64,000 nucleotides of DNA from Adiantum capillus-veneris (Eukaryota > Streptophyta > Polypodiopsida > Polypodiales > Pteridaceae). Position numbers and translations under genes: made by a program. Shown here piece by piece: positions 54,434-64,000 of this stretch (positions are counted from its first letter, which is position 1; each line of letters begins with the position of its first letter). Under the pieces are notes generated by a model. That model did not search any database, had not been told where the DNA came from, and saw only the letters and a program-made list of their open reading frames with translations. The DNA lies in assembly GCA_014529385.2 (NCBI GenBank), contig CM043947.1, positions 126,540,891-126,604,890 on the forward strand, given 5' to 3'.

Positions 54434-55276
54434 CTACTGCCTAGGCTCCGATGTAGACCCCTTTGCAGCTAGACCATCAAATTTAACAGCTTTAAAATTC
54501 AAATTCAATTCTTGAATACCTTTCACCAATTCGTGAAGAACTGGATCCTCCACTCTGGGTATTGCCGAGGTTGTTTTCTCTTTAGGTTCCTCCTCCGCAA
54601 CATCCATGATGTCAGCCACGATCATCTTGTCAACTCTCATCTGTCGTTTCACAATCATGTTGACTGCTTTGGTGATTGCCTTCCAGTCGGATGTTAAGCC
54701 CAATTCTCCACTTGGATCCTCTAGCAACTGCACTAAACTCTTTTGAAGTCGAGGATCAGCAGCCTGAATGAACAACTCAACCTTTTGATCCCTCATTGAA
54801 CGTTGCTCTGTCGAAGACAGTTGCTCAAATTTCTTCTCAAATTCCCGCATTAACTCTCGTGCAGACAGATGTTTGTTCTTCTTCTGCACCCACTTCATGA
54901 AACTTTGCCTGGTTACTCTTTGAGAATCCTCCAGGAAGTACTCCTGAAGCGCCTTCTTGAAATCCTGCCAATTTGCGCCTTGAAGCACCTGAATTTCTTT
55001 AATTCGAGTCCTAAGTTCCGGGTCAGCAATCAAATGGAACCCTTCTACTGCGTTCTGATCATCAATTCCATTCTCTTCCATTGCCTGTTCATAGATATTG
55101 CAAAATTTGCTAATATCCCGGCCTTCAAATTGATGTAATTTCTCGGTAATTGTGTGTCGAGCTTTACGGATCCTCTCCTGCAAATTGTAATGTTGTTGAG
55201 CAGCCAGCTGTTGTTGCATGTAAGCAGCAAATTGCTCCATCATTTGCTGCATGACAGCCTCTTGCGGTGTCGACAT
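54434..55276 (-). pseudogene. element D: gag capsid region
   Basis: A 280-codon frame starts MSTPQEAVMQQMMEQFAAYM, 54 bases after the LTR, and contains a capsid-like helical domain (LHQFEGRDISKFCNIYEQAM, WQDFKKALQEYFLEDSQRVT, LSARELMREFEKKFEQL). It ends at a TAG (54431-54433), and the same frame continues into the zinc knuckle. The stop may be a point mutation or, less likely, a read-through signal between Gag and Pol. Confidence 0.8.
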
Positions 55277-55330
55277 CCTTCTTCACCACACTGCTCACCC
55301 CGGCTCATTTCGCGTCGGGTTCACCAAGAA
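55277..55330 (-). other. element D: short leader with primer site
   Basis: The minus strand after the LTR reads TTCTTGGTGAACCCGACGCG, which should hold the primer site. I cannot assign the tRNA. The leader is only 54 bases. Confidence 0.55.
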
Positions 55331-55977
55331 TGTCGGGAGATAATTGTGCGAAAGGTGAGCCGGGAAGGCACTCGACCCCAGGCTGTGAGAGGTGCGGAAA
55401 ACAAGGTGTAGCAGATACAATTTACCGACAACAGTATTTAAAACAGGCAGTCCATTTAATCCCCAGTTAATTGACAAAATCCATGATTAATCAATCACTA
55501 ATGGAGCTTAAATGCTCTTTACAAAAAGAAATCCTGGCTAAAACCAGGTGCTAAACAACAAATTGATGGAATTCTGCTTACTCTGCCTTCTCCTTCCTGA
55601 TTCGAATGGAGACTGTTAACAGTTTGAGATTAGGCTTCATTCCGGCTATGGAGGCTCGGATACGGAGATTAAGAGGATGTGTTAAGAGCTTAAGAGTATT
55701 CCCCAATTTTTCTTCCCGTGAGGAAGAAGAGAGCTTAAGTTGATCTCGATTATGAAGGCTTAAGGCTATGGAGCTTAAGCATATAGATTAAGAACTCGAT
55801 TATGAAGCTTTTAAGGCTATGGAGATTTTTCCTCTCAAGAGCTTAAGAGAGTAGCCTCAGATTATGAGGAGGAGTCCCCTCTCAATCACACGTTCCCTCC
55901 CTTTTCTGCATGAGCCTCCTTTTGCTAAAAATATCGAGGCACCCATTAGCGATATCGCTAATGGGTCCTTCCCCTTG
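55331..55977 (-). repeat. element D 5' LTR, inner part
   Basis: TGTCGGGAGATAATTGTGCG and the following sequence match 31101-31526 and then 39168-39395 without the coding-free element, so this copy keeps the empty target GGCTTAAGGCTATGG (55757-55771). It is cut at 55978 by element A2. Confidence 0.87.
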
Positions 55978-56535
55978 TGTAGCAGGCTACAGTGTCACTT
56001 TCACAGGACACAGTTACAATTAGTACAGTTGTTCTGGTCTGTTCACACTGGACGGACACTCTGGGCAGTGACACGTGGCAGGGATACGGATGGTGGCCTA
56101 GTGGACATGTGGCCAGGCCACACTTAGCTAGCTGACATTTATGAGCCGTTGGTGGCTCTTTATGATTGTATCTATGAGTAGTAGCCGTTGGGTCATTATC
56201 TTTATCTTTTATAGATGGTCGGGTCATCGTCTAGGTAGAGAGTCTTACACATAGCACTGCTTCACCATCCCTGCACATCTGAGCCTCGACACCCCATTTG
56301 TACCTGTGAGTCTTGGGCTAGAGCTGAGTGTGCTGCCACGCGAGAGCCTGTACATGGTTCTTTGAGCTAGTCGAGTCCACATGTTCTGGTCCACTCTTGT
56401 GTCTCTGTTGTTAGTCATTGTTTCTGTGTTTCATTCTATTTGAGAGAGTTTCCATTTGTTTGAGTGAGATTGTCACACACATTGCACTGAGGGACACCCA
56501 CACCGTAGAGAGCACAACACATTATCCGCGCTACA
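55978..56535 (+). repeat. 5' LTR of A2, 558 bp
   Basis: It begins TGTAGCAGGCTACAGTG and ends CCGCGCTACA, with perfect 6-bp inverted ends TGTAGC/GCTACA. The sequence is homologous to 4671-5251. Confidence 0.9.
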
Positions 56536-57030
56536 GGTGCTCTCATTTTGGCGATCACGGTGGGACATCAACTGAAGTCTCACTCTATTGAGTAGTTGGT
56601 TTCTTCGCTTCGCCTGTGCAGCCTGTTGATCTGGTCCAGTTTCACCCTTGACAGCTTAATCTAGCTGGTCTAGTCTCTCGCCTTGTTGGTCTGGTCCTCT
56701 CTTGCCCTGGTCCACCCAGTCCTCATCCTGGTCTAGTCCTTCTCGTCCTTGGTCTAGTCCTTCCTCGTCCTGGTCCAGGCCAGGTGGTCTAGTCACTCGC
56801 CCTGGTCTAGTAGATTCTAGACCAATGTTCAGCCAAGTGAAGGTTGTCTTGCCGAGGTGAAGGTCTTCTTGCCCAAAGCTTGGTGGGGTTGGCGGTTACT
56901 GCATGACACATACAAGGAGGTCTTTGGAGCGTCAAAGGGCACACTAAGTCCTCTGAAGTACTACCACAGACGGCGTCAACACTTGGTGCCCAGAAGAAGC
57001 ATATTAACCCCATCACCGATACCTACTCAT
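56536..57030 (+). other. leader of A2 with CTGGTCTAGTC repeats
   Basis: After the LTR comes GGTGCTCTCATTTTGGCGATC, probably with the primer site. At about 56655-56820, CTGGTCTAGTC, CTGGTCCAG and TCGTCCTGGTC repeat irregularly. The leader ends with TTGGTGCCCAGAAG near 56980 and the gag ATG at 57031. Confidence 0.65.
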
Positions 57031-58430
57031 ATGGCTACCTCCATTCCTTTGACCGATTCTACATCCTCCAGGTCACCTTCTCCAGTAAAGCTCTCCCCCA
57101 TTTTGTTACAGCAAGCTAGTGAGCAACAGACTCAGGAGCAAGAGGCCATGGAGGAGCTCACAAGTGTTCTGGCAAAGGTGAACATCAAGTTCCCTACCTT
57201 TAAAGGTCTCTCCGCAGAAGATGCAGACGACCATGCTCGGAGGTTTGTCTCTCTTTGCAGAGGTGGCCTCAACAGAGAAGACGCATACCTGGTGCTCTTC
57301 CCGTCCACCTTGGATGGTCTTGCAGATAAATGGTACAGTCAATTTGCTGAAAACCACTTTACTACTTGGACCATGTTAAGACAGCAGTTCTGTGAAGCTT
57401 TCCGACCAGGGGATTATCAAGAGAAGATTCTAGATGAGTTGGCCAACCCGTTGCTCCAGCCCAAGGAGACATTTGCAGATCTCATGACCAGAACAAAGTC
57501 CCTGGTCACCAAGCTTCCTCAGCAACCAGGGGAATTCATGGTGAAGAAGTGGGTAGAGAAGGCTCTGCCTAAGACTTCTCAACAAAAGCTCAGAGAAAGT
57601 CTTCGTCCTGAAGCCAGTCTGGAGGACTTTGTTGCTACTGCTAATAGAATAGAGGGATCAAGAAGGCAGTTCACTGACTCTCCTCAGTTAGATACTGCCC
57701 CTGTACTCGTGGACAGTCCATCAGACCCCTTGACTTCTTTAAGAAGGGAACTGGAAGCCCTAAAGTTACAGCGGGCCCTTCACGAAGAGAGATCCTTCTC
57801 TCTCATACAGGAGAAGCCTCCACATCAAGAGGCTTATGATCAATTTAAAAGAGAGTTAGAAGAGCTCAGGTCTCAGCAGGAGACTAAGGCTATGCTATGG
57901 TGTAGTTCATGCCGCTCTCCAGGACACCCTCCATAGGACTGTCCCCTTTGCTCTTTTTTCCACTTCTGCGAAAAATCGGGTCATGAAGATAAGGATTTCT
58001 ACTATATAAATGGATTGCACAAAATACAGCAAAGTATTGGTCCTACTCTCCAACAAGGGTTAGCACCAGCATCCAACATGGTTTCCCACTACGGCCATCC
58101 CAACTACATGCCACCTTTGCTCAATACCCCTGTTGTCCAAGGTATGTCAAGCACTTTCCCGACTCAAAGTTTTTATAATGCTAATGCCACCTCAACCCCT
58201 TAGAGCTTCTACACTTCAGCCTCCAACTCCATGCAGAAACCACCTCGTCCCCCATTTCGTCCTTCCAATCGGCCCATACTCTGCTACAGATGCGGAGAAT
58301 ATGGGCATTATCAGAGCAAGTGTCCTTTACTTGAGGGGTCCCCTCCTTGTCGTCATTGCCTTGATTCGAAGGATCACTACAGTAAGGATTGTCCCATGCA
58401 AAGGGCATCCACGTCTTCAAGCTCGACTCA
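57031..58430 (+). pseudogene. gag of A2 with zinc knuckles and two nonsense codons
   Basis: The ATG at 57031 starts MATSIPLTDSTSSRSPSPVK. The capsid domain reads FPTFKGLSAEDADDHARRF, LDGLADKWYSQFAENHFTTW, FREAF-like ending and KKWVEKALPKTSQQKLRESL. A TAG at 57934-57936 falls inside a first knuckle-like motif (CSSCRSPGHPP), and a second TAG lies at 58201-58203. Two further knuckles follow, CYRCGEYGHYQSKC at 58282-58323 and CRHCLDSKDHYSKDC (CX2CX5HX4C). The rest of the frame is open and continues into the protease. Confidence 0.85.
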
Positions 58431-60153
58431 GAACCAGCAAGAATTCACCTTCCCGAAGATAAACTTGATTACTGTGAACACCGTGCCTCAACCATCACCT
58501 GCTGCTCATGTGGTTAAGCCACTGCAAGTGGAGGAGCCTGCTGGTGTCCTTACTCGGGCACAAAGAGCAGCTCTTGGTCTCAGTCCCACAGGTCCACCTT
58601 GCCAGTCCCCACTTCCTCAAGCTGGTCTATTTGACCCAAAGGACGAGTCCTTCAAAATTGCTCAGAGCAAACCAACTTCCCTGTTATCTGACATTGATGG
58701 AGCCTTCTTGGAAGCAGTGGTGGCTGACTTGGAACAGATTAAGGTCCCAAAGGGAGCCCCGTTCGAAGGCGCCAAGCCCACAGCAGAAGCCATCTTGAAA
58801 AATACTTTTCAGCAGGTGTCACTATACGACATGCTAAGGCTCGACGCAACACTCAGAAGTGACACCCTGTCAGTCATTCAGTCTCTGTACCCGGGGGCTG
58901 GGCCTAGTGGCGGGCACCTCCCTGTACAGCCCTTAGAGTCTTATTTGATTTCCTATCCAATTGCTCCCCTCACCGATTATAAAAGTCCTCGTCTCACTGT
59001 ATCTATTCTTGGGCACCAGCTATCCGACGTCATCGTTGATGGTGGATCTGGAATCAATTTGATGCCCGAATTCACTATGATGGCCTTAGGTCTACAGCCT
59101 ACCCGACCTGCTCCTTTCACTGTTACATTGGCCGATCAAAGAACAGTCTACCCTGTGGGTATAGTCAACAAGGTGCCTTTGAAGGTACAAGATTTCACTT
59201 TTAACTTGGATTTTGTGGTAGTTAATGTTTCCCAGGTAGAGGGAGGTTATCCCTTGTTGATTGGGAGGCCATGGTTGCGACATACAAAAGCACTTCACGA
59301 CTGGGGAAACGACGTCATGTGGATACATACTCCTGGCTCTCCAATGCAACAAATTCGTCTCGAAGGAGGTATGGATCCGCTTGTTCAGCATAGCTCTTTG
59401 TCAGTAGAGTCCAACCCTGACTTGGAGCAGCCGGTCCCTCCTGATGGGTCCAATGAATACTTACTGCAATGGTTAGAAGCTACCTCTTCGATGCCATGCT
59501 ATGTAGTCTCTCTTCAACCCTTGCCAACAGATTCACCCTCGCCCCTTGATCCTACACCTAGAGCTACAGCTGAAGCCAGGAATCCCAGTCAGCCAAGTGA
59601 GCCAGAACCAAGTGGACCGGTCTCTAGTGCCCATCCTTCAGAGGGTCCCTTGATGGAAACCGTCGGCCTGAGTGAGCCTATAACCCACCATAGAAGGGGG
59701 AAAAAGTCTCCCTTGCAAGAGTTGTCCAACACCCCAACTCCTTCCTTAGCCTCTACTCCATCTGACTCTCCACCCATGCCGGAGCACTTTGAGGTATCTG
59801 AGGATTTACCATTTGCAGAGCTTCCATCAGGATGGTTGCAGGAAGAGTATGTTGATTTCAACATTGATCAAACATCAGCTCATAATGTCCAGAAGCTAAC
59901 ACAGACGGCACGGTCTTCTGTCCCTGACGCAGCCTTGCCCACTGCACCGCCTGACCCAGTCAGAGAGGTCAACCTAGGCGGCCGTGACAACCATCAGCCC
60001 ATCTTGTTAGCCACTTTGGTTATGGGATCACCCCGCCCTACTCGACCTAGTAATTTCTTTCATGCGCTCTTTCAAGGATGTGTTTGCCTGGTCTTACCAC
60101 GATTTGGAAGGAATCCCAGCAGAGCTAGGAGTCCACACAATTCCTCTGGTTGA
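58431..60153 (+). pseudogene. protease and linker of A2
   Basis: The frame reads EEPAGVLTRAQRAALGLSP, the connector shared with A1, then LTVSILGHQLSDVIVDGGSG with D-G-G (59030-59055) and VEGGYPLLIGRPWLRHTKAL. A long Pro/Ser-rich linker (about 59450-59900) separates it from RT. The frame passes the point where RT starts in the +1 frame, at about 60050-60062, and ends at 60153. Protease and RT are thus not in one frame. Confidence 0.85.
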
Positions 60154-61294
60154 GGGGGCTAAGCTGGTCAGAGGACGGGCTTACAAACTGAATCTCAAGT
60201 ATGCAGAAGCAGTCAAAATCGAGCTGGAAAAAATGCAAGAAGTAGGTATTATTGTATCAGTAGAGCACTCAGAATGGTTGTCCCCTATGGTTATTGCCCC
60301 AAAGAAGCAGTCCAACAAAATTCGAGTTTGCATCGACTACCGGGTTCTGAATAAGGTCAAAATCCTGGATGGATTTCCGACGCCTTTCACTGAGAGAGTC
60401 CTCGAAGATGTCGTTGGCCATGTACTGCATAGTTTTATGGATGGGTTTAGCGGCTACAATCAGTTAGGAATACATCCTGACGACCAAATCAAAACAGCTT
60501 TTGTGACTCCCTGGGGTATTTTCATCTACACTAGAATGTCTTTTGGGCTTAAAAATGCACTGCCTTCTTTCAATCGCATAGTATATCTCATCTTTTGTCC
60601 TCTGCTAACTAATCACCTGCGCATATTCATGGACGACTTTTCCACCTTCTCGGGTGCTCAATGTTCGACCCCATTAGAAAATCTAAAGGAGTATCTTGCT
60701 CAGCTCTCTGCAGTCTTCCTCAGGTGCAGAGAGGCACGTTTGAAGCTCAATCCGAACAAGTGTCATTTTTTGGTCACAGAGGGCACACTGTTGGGCCATG
60801 TGGTGTCTGCTCAAGGTTTAGCACCTGACCCAAAGAAGATAGTGGCCATCTTGAAGTTACCTCCTCCCATAAATCCCAAAGGTGTTCAAAGATTTGTGGG
60901 CCACACCGGCTATCATCGCAGGTTTATACGTATGTATGCACAGGTGGCTCAACCATTGACCCGGCTCACCAGTGTTGTTGTTCCCTTCCAGTGGTCAACA
61001 CCTGAGACCGAAGCATTTGCATACCTCAAAAAATGCCTCACTGAAGCGCCTATTCTAGTTGCCCCGGATTGGGCCCTATCTTTTCATGTGCGTACAGATG
61101 CCAGTCTGCTGGCTGTGGGTGTTGTGCTGACTCAGCCTAGCAAAGAGTTCAACTTGGATCGCCCTGTACATTATGCAAGTTGCCTGCTCACCAAAGCAGA
61201 GCACAACTATAGCACCACAGAGCGGGAAGGTTTGGCTATAGTGTATGCTCTAGAAAAATTTCGTCACTATTTGCTAGGGGTCCACTTCACAATT
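60062..61294 (+). pseudogene. RT and RNase H of A2, 3' truncated
   Basis: The frame begins MRSFKDVFAWSYHDLEGIP, which is already RT-proximal sequence, and continues with IIVSVEHSEWLSPMVIAPKK, VCIDYRVLN, MDGFSGYNQLGIHPDDQIKT, TRMSFGLKN and the FMDD box (IFMDDFSTF at about 60628-60654). The connection (VQRFVGHTGYHRRFIRMYAQ) and RNase H (FHVRTDASLLAVGVVLTQP, YSTTEREGLAIVYALEKF) follow. At 61295 it changes to unrelated DNA after GVHFT. No stop is seen inside the domain. Confidence 0.87.
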
Positions 61295-62340
61295 TGTAAC
61301 GGCTCCAAATCCGCCGACACCAAAAGCGGGATGGAACCTTTGATAGGTCTCTAGGCCTACTAAAGTCAAAGCCTTTAAACAAGAAAAATTCTAGGGAATT
61401 CACCCTTACCATTGGCAATGGTTTAGGTTCATAGCCCTAGAAGAGACCTAGTCCTGTCTCGCAGTGGAAACGAGATCCTTAAAATAAAATTCCGGCCCTA
61501 AATCTTCATGCTTTAGATTAAGGTTTCCTTAGCCAACGCTTTTTTCCCTCTAACATATGTGAGGTCACAGTCGCTGGTGGATCCCTCGTTCAAGTGAAGT
61601 TTCTAAACGTTTTAGTGCGCGGGAATGGATAGTTACCTAACTAATCAGGTCCACCCGTCCATGATTGACAACCTTAGTCAATCCCCACTTACCACCCTAC
61701 ACTCACACATGATTTTATTGTTGTTTAATTACTACCACATTCTTTCCACAATTTAAATAATGATTCCTTTTTAATTTTTCAATTGCATTTCCTTAAAGTA
61801 ACCTTTTAAAAGAGCATTGAAGACATTCTTTCAGAAAACAGACATCTTTAAACTTAAGACAAGGTACTGTCATTTTAAGGTATCACTGACCAGTACTAAC
61901 TTGTCTCAAGACCACCTATACAAGGGTCAAAAACGGCACCCATTCCTTATTTATATAACCGGGGTGGAAAAAGTCTTCACCCAAAGTCCGGGCGCCCATA
62001 CGCCAAAACCAGTTGCCCATACAACCGGGCGGTTCCACTAGGATAAACTTAAAAGTACTATCCATAAACATAAACAAGCACGGGGTAAAGACTCCACACG
62101 TGCAGAGGTAACCGACTCCTCCATGATGGTATCTCCATCGTTACTCATTACCTGGAGTAAAAATATTTCCAAGGAATCAGAGGTGTCTTGAGACAAGCTG
62201 TCTTAAGGATGGTCAAACATTTCCTTCCTATTTCAACCAGTAATAACCCAATCATTTCTTTCCTAATTACAATCATTGATCGTGGGTTTCGTGAAAGTTA
62301 CCTTCCTTTTTCAGCCAGTGTTTTCCTTCCTAACCCTTCG
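61295..62340 (-). repeat. probable LTR of an element inserted in A2
   Basis: TGTAACGGCTCCAAATCC at the junction with A2 has the TG start of an LTR end. A minus-strand TATA-like TTATATAAATAAGG lies near 61948-61961. No protein sequence is visible. The other boundary is uncertain, and no second LTR copy lies in the window. Confidence 0.45.
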
Positions 62341-62350
62341 TATGCAATGC

Positions 62351-62563
62351 TTAACTTAAAATGAAATCCAAAAGCTTATTAATGGCATAATTGAAAACCA
62401 CCTGGGACTGGTCGTCCATCTGTTGTGGGGCAGGTGCCCGTAAACTCTCCTCTGTTGGCCTATGGCTAGGCCCTGCTTCATGGTCGTTAGTTGCTTTGTT
62501 GCGTTTGTTACTAGCATCTTCATCTTCCGTCAAAGGGTTTCCCCTGGTTCTCTTGGGGGCCAT
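62351..62563 (-). pseudogene. possible gag start of the inserted element
   Basis: A 70-codon minus-strand frame begins MAPKRTRGNPLTEDEDASNK. MAPKRTR is a frequent start of plant Gypsy gag proteins. The rest is charged and low in complexity (ATNDHEAGPSHRPTEESLR) and ends after NKLLDFILS. No capsid domain follows. It may be all that remains of gag in a non-autonomous element. A small unrelated gene cannot be excluded. Confidence 0.4.
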
Positions 62564-62829
62564 TTTGGCAGCCTTATAAAAAGACTTAATCCATTAGAGG
62601 ATTTATTGTATAACATTTATTTTTCCTTGTTACCCAAAAATAAGGGTTTTGGACCTTGGTTAATTCTTTGGTATTTAGATAATTTTATTTCTTAATTTTT
62701 GTTATCCATTATATACAAAAATTGGTTACTTTTGACCAAGTACGTCCCTAAACTATTTATCTAAGGTTAGGATAATTATAATAGATTCCCCAAAGTATAT
62801 TCCTTCTCTGGTATTGATATCAAAGGGTT
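62564..62829. other. AT-rich sequence before the tandem array
   Basis: No gene is recognisable. The sequence becomes like the tandem unit from about 62830. Confidence 0.4.
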
Positions 62830-64000
62830 TCTATTTACTTTACTATATTCCCTTTTTTATTTTTCCCAAAAATTGTAGTAATTTTACTGGGATATATAGT
62901 TAAACTAATTTTCTAGTGGTAGCATAATTACCACAAGTTCCTTGAGGTCTAATAAACCTTTGATAAAGATCTCAATTCAATTTAAGTCTATTTACTAATT
63001 TCCCCTATTTAAATTCCTCAAAAAAGAGGGTATTTTAGCTAGAGTAATTAGCTAGATTAATTTTCTGCCTCTCTCCTATTTATCACGAGTTCTTGAACAC
63101 CTGATTTACCACTGATAACTATATAGAAGGATTTTAATTCCATTTACTAATTTCCCCTATTAAAATTTCTCAAAAAACAGGGGATTTTAGCTAAGATAAT
63201 TAGCTAAATTAACTTTCTGAACTTCTCCTAATTGTCACGGGTTTCTAAACACCTGATTAACCATTGATAATTATATGAAAGCATTTTAATTCCATTTACT
63301 AATTTCCCCTATTAAAATTTCTCAAAAAAAGGGTATTTTAGCTAATATAATTAGCTAAACTAACTTTCTGAACTTATCCTAATTATCACAGGTCTTTAAA
63401 CACCTAATTAACCACTGATAATTATATGGAAGCATTTGAATTCATTTACTAATTTCCCCTATTAAAATTGTTCAAAAAACAGAGTAATTTAGCTAAAGTA
63501 ATTAGCTAACTAAATTTTCTGAACTTATCCTAATTATCACAGGTACTTGAACACTCAATTAATCACTGATAATTATATGGAAGCATTTTAATTCCATTTA
63601 CTAATTTCCCTATTAAAATTTCTCAATTAAAGGGTATTTTAGCTAAGATAACTAGCTAAATTAACTTTCGGAACTTCTCCTAATTATCACGGGTTATTGA
63701 ACACCTGATTAACCATTGATAATTATATGGAAGCATTTAAATTCCATTTACTAATTTTCTCTATTAAAATTTCTCAAAAAACAGGGTATTTTAGCTAATA
63801 TAATTAGCTTAATTACTTTTTTGAACTTCTCCTAATTATCACGGGTCATTGAACACCTAATTAACCACGGATAACTATATGGAAGCATTTGAATTCTATT
63901 TACTAATTTCCCCTATTAAAATTGTTCAAAAAATAGAGTAATTTAGCTAAAGTAATTAGCTAACTTAACTTTGTGAACTTATCCTAATTATCACAGGTAC
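62830..64000. repeat. tandem array, about 151-bp unit, continuing past the window
   Basis: TTTACTAATTTCCCCTATTAAAAT recurs with starts near 62991, 63143, 63295, 63445, 63597, 63747 and 63899, giving spacings of 150-152. Each unit also holds TTTAGCTAA...AATTAGCTAA, a TCCTAATTATCACGGG motif and TTGATAATTATATGGAAGC. A more diverged unit lies at about 62830-62990. Spacing close to a nucleosome repeat makes it satellite-like. Confidence 0.93.

Larger units (their letters stand above)
31101..55977 (-). mobile_element. Gypsy element D (minus), nested and internally inverted
   Basis: Inner LTR sequence at 55331-55977 and outer LTR sequence at 31101-31526 plus 39168-39395 match in the same orientation. 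gag, protease and the RT N-terminus lie on the minus strand (55276-52002), whereas RT C-terminus, RNase H and integrase lie on the plus strand (40196-51566). Other elements sit in its 3' LTR, its pol and its 5' LTR. The 5' LTR continues beyond the A2 insertion, probably outside the window. Confidence 0.75.
55978..61294 (+). mobile_element. Gypsy family A, copy A2, 3' truncated
   Basis: A 558-bp 5' LTR, leader, gag, zinc knuckle, protease, linker, RT and RNase H lie in normal order. The sequence is cut at 61295 inside RNase H by another LTR-like unit, so integrase and the 3' LTR are missing from the window. The element sits in the LTR of element D; the uninterrupted sequence CCTTCCCCTTGTGACGTGGC survives at 39383-39402. 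Confidence 0.9.

Overview
This window is plant-type repetitive nuclear DNA. It contains no recognisable host gene, and almost everything that can be identified is an LTR retrotransposon or a fragment of one. The land-plant assignment rests on a Copia leader with the TGGTATCAGAGC initiator-Met primer site, chromodomain Gypsy elements, the TGGCGCCG(T/C)TGCCGGGGA primer sites of Athila/Tat-type Gypsy elements, and a Tat-type Gypsy element with a second (archaeal-type) RNase H. Very long (CT)n and (CT)n(GT)n runs recur. One Gypsy family (element D) carries reverse transcriptase and integrase motifs that I associate more with fungal Gypsy elements than with flowering plants. A fern or other seed-free plant is my guess, held weakly.

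Layout. 1-2256 is the 3' end of a decayed chromovirus inserted in an old copy of Gypsy family A (A1, 2257-5251) that has lost its polymerase. 5252-5700 is an array of hairpins with a shared loop core and unrelated stems. 5913-12269 holds a chromovirus (element E) with 123-bp LTRs and a GATAA target duplication, preceded by tandem duplications of its own 5' junction. 12.3-16.5 kb is host sequence with microsatellites, a GC-rich hairpin and a fold-back repeat with a tRNA-like centre. 16496-18414 is the 5' half of a Copia element (+), 21142-24549 the 3' half of another copy (-), and 25238-29700 the 5' half of an Athila/Tat-like Gypsy element (-). A Copia LTR fragment follows.

31101-55977 is one minus-strand Gypsy element (D) that has been invaded three times and apparently rearranged. 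Its 3' LTR contains a coding-free LTR element (31527-39162, 961-bp LTRs, TAAGG duplication). Its pol contains a very young Tat-like element (C, 41393-50123, two 1146-bp LTRs, one 1802-codon gag-pol frame). Its 5' LTR contains a second family A element (A2, from 55978). gag, protease and the N-terminal part of RT lie on the minus strand at 52.0-55.3 kb, while the rest of RT, RNase H and integrase lie on the plus strand at 40.2-51.6 kb. The two halves meet at the same point of the protein, so an inversion of about 40195-52041 explains the arrangement.

A2 is itself cut at 61295 by another LTR-like unit, which runs to the window end and includes a tandem array of about 151-bp units.

Only element C looks capable of coding for a complete set of retrotransposon proteins. 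The other coding regions carry stops, frameshifts or truncations. The relative order of insertion can be read from the nesting: D is older than the coding-free element, C and A2, and A2 is older than the unit at 61295.
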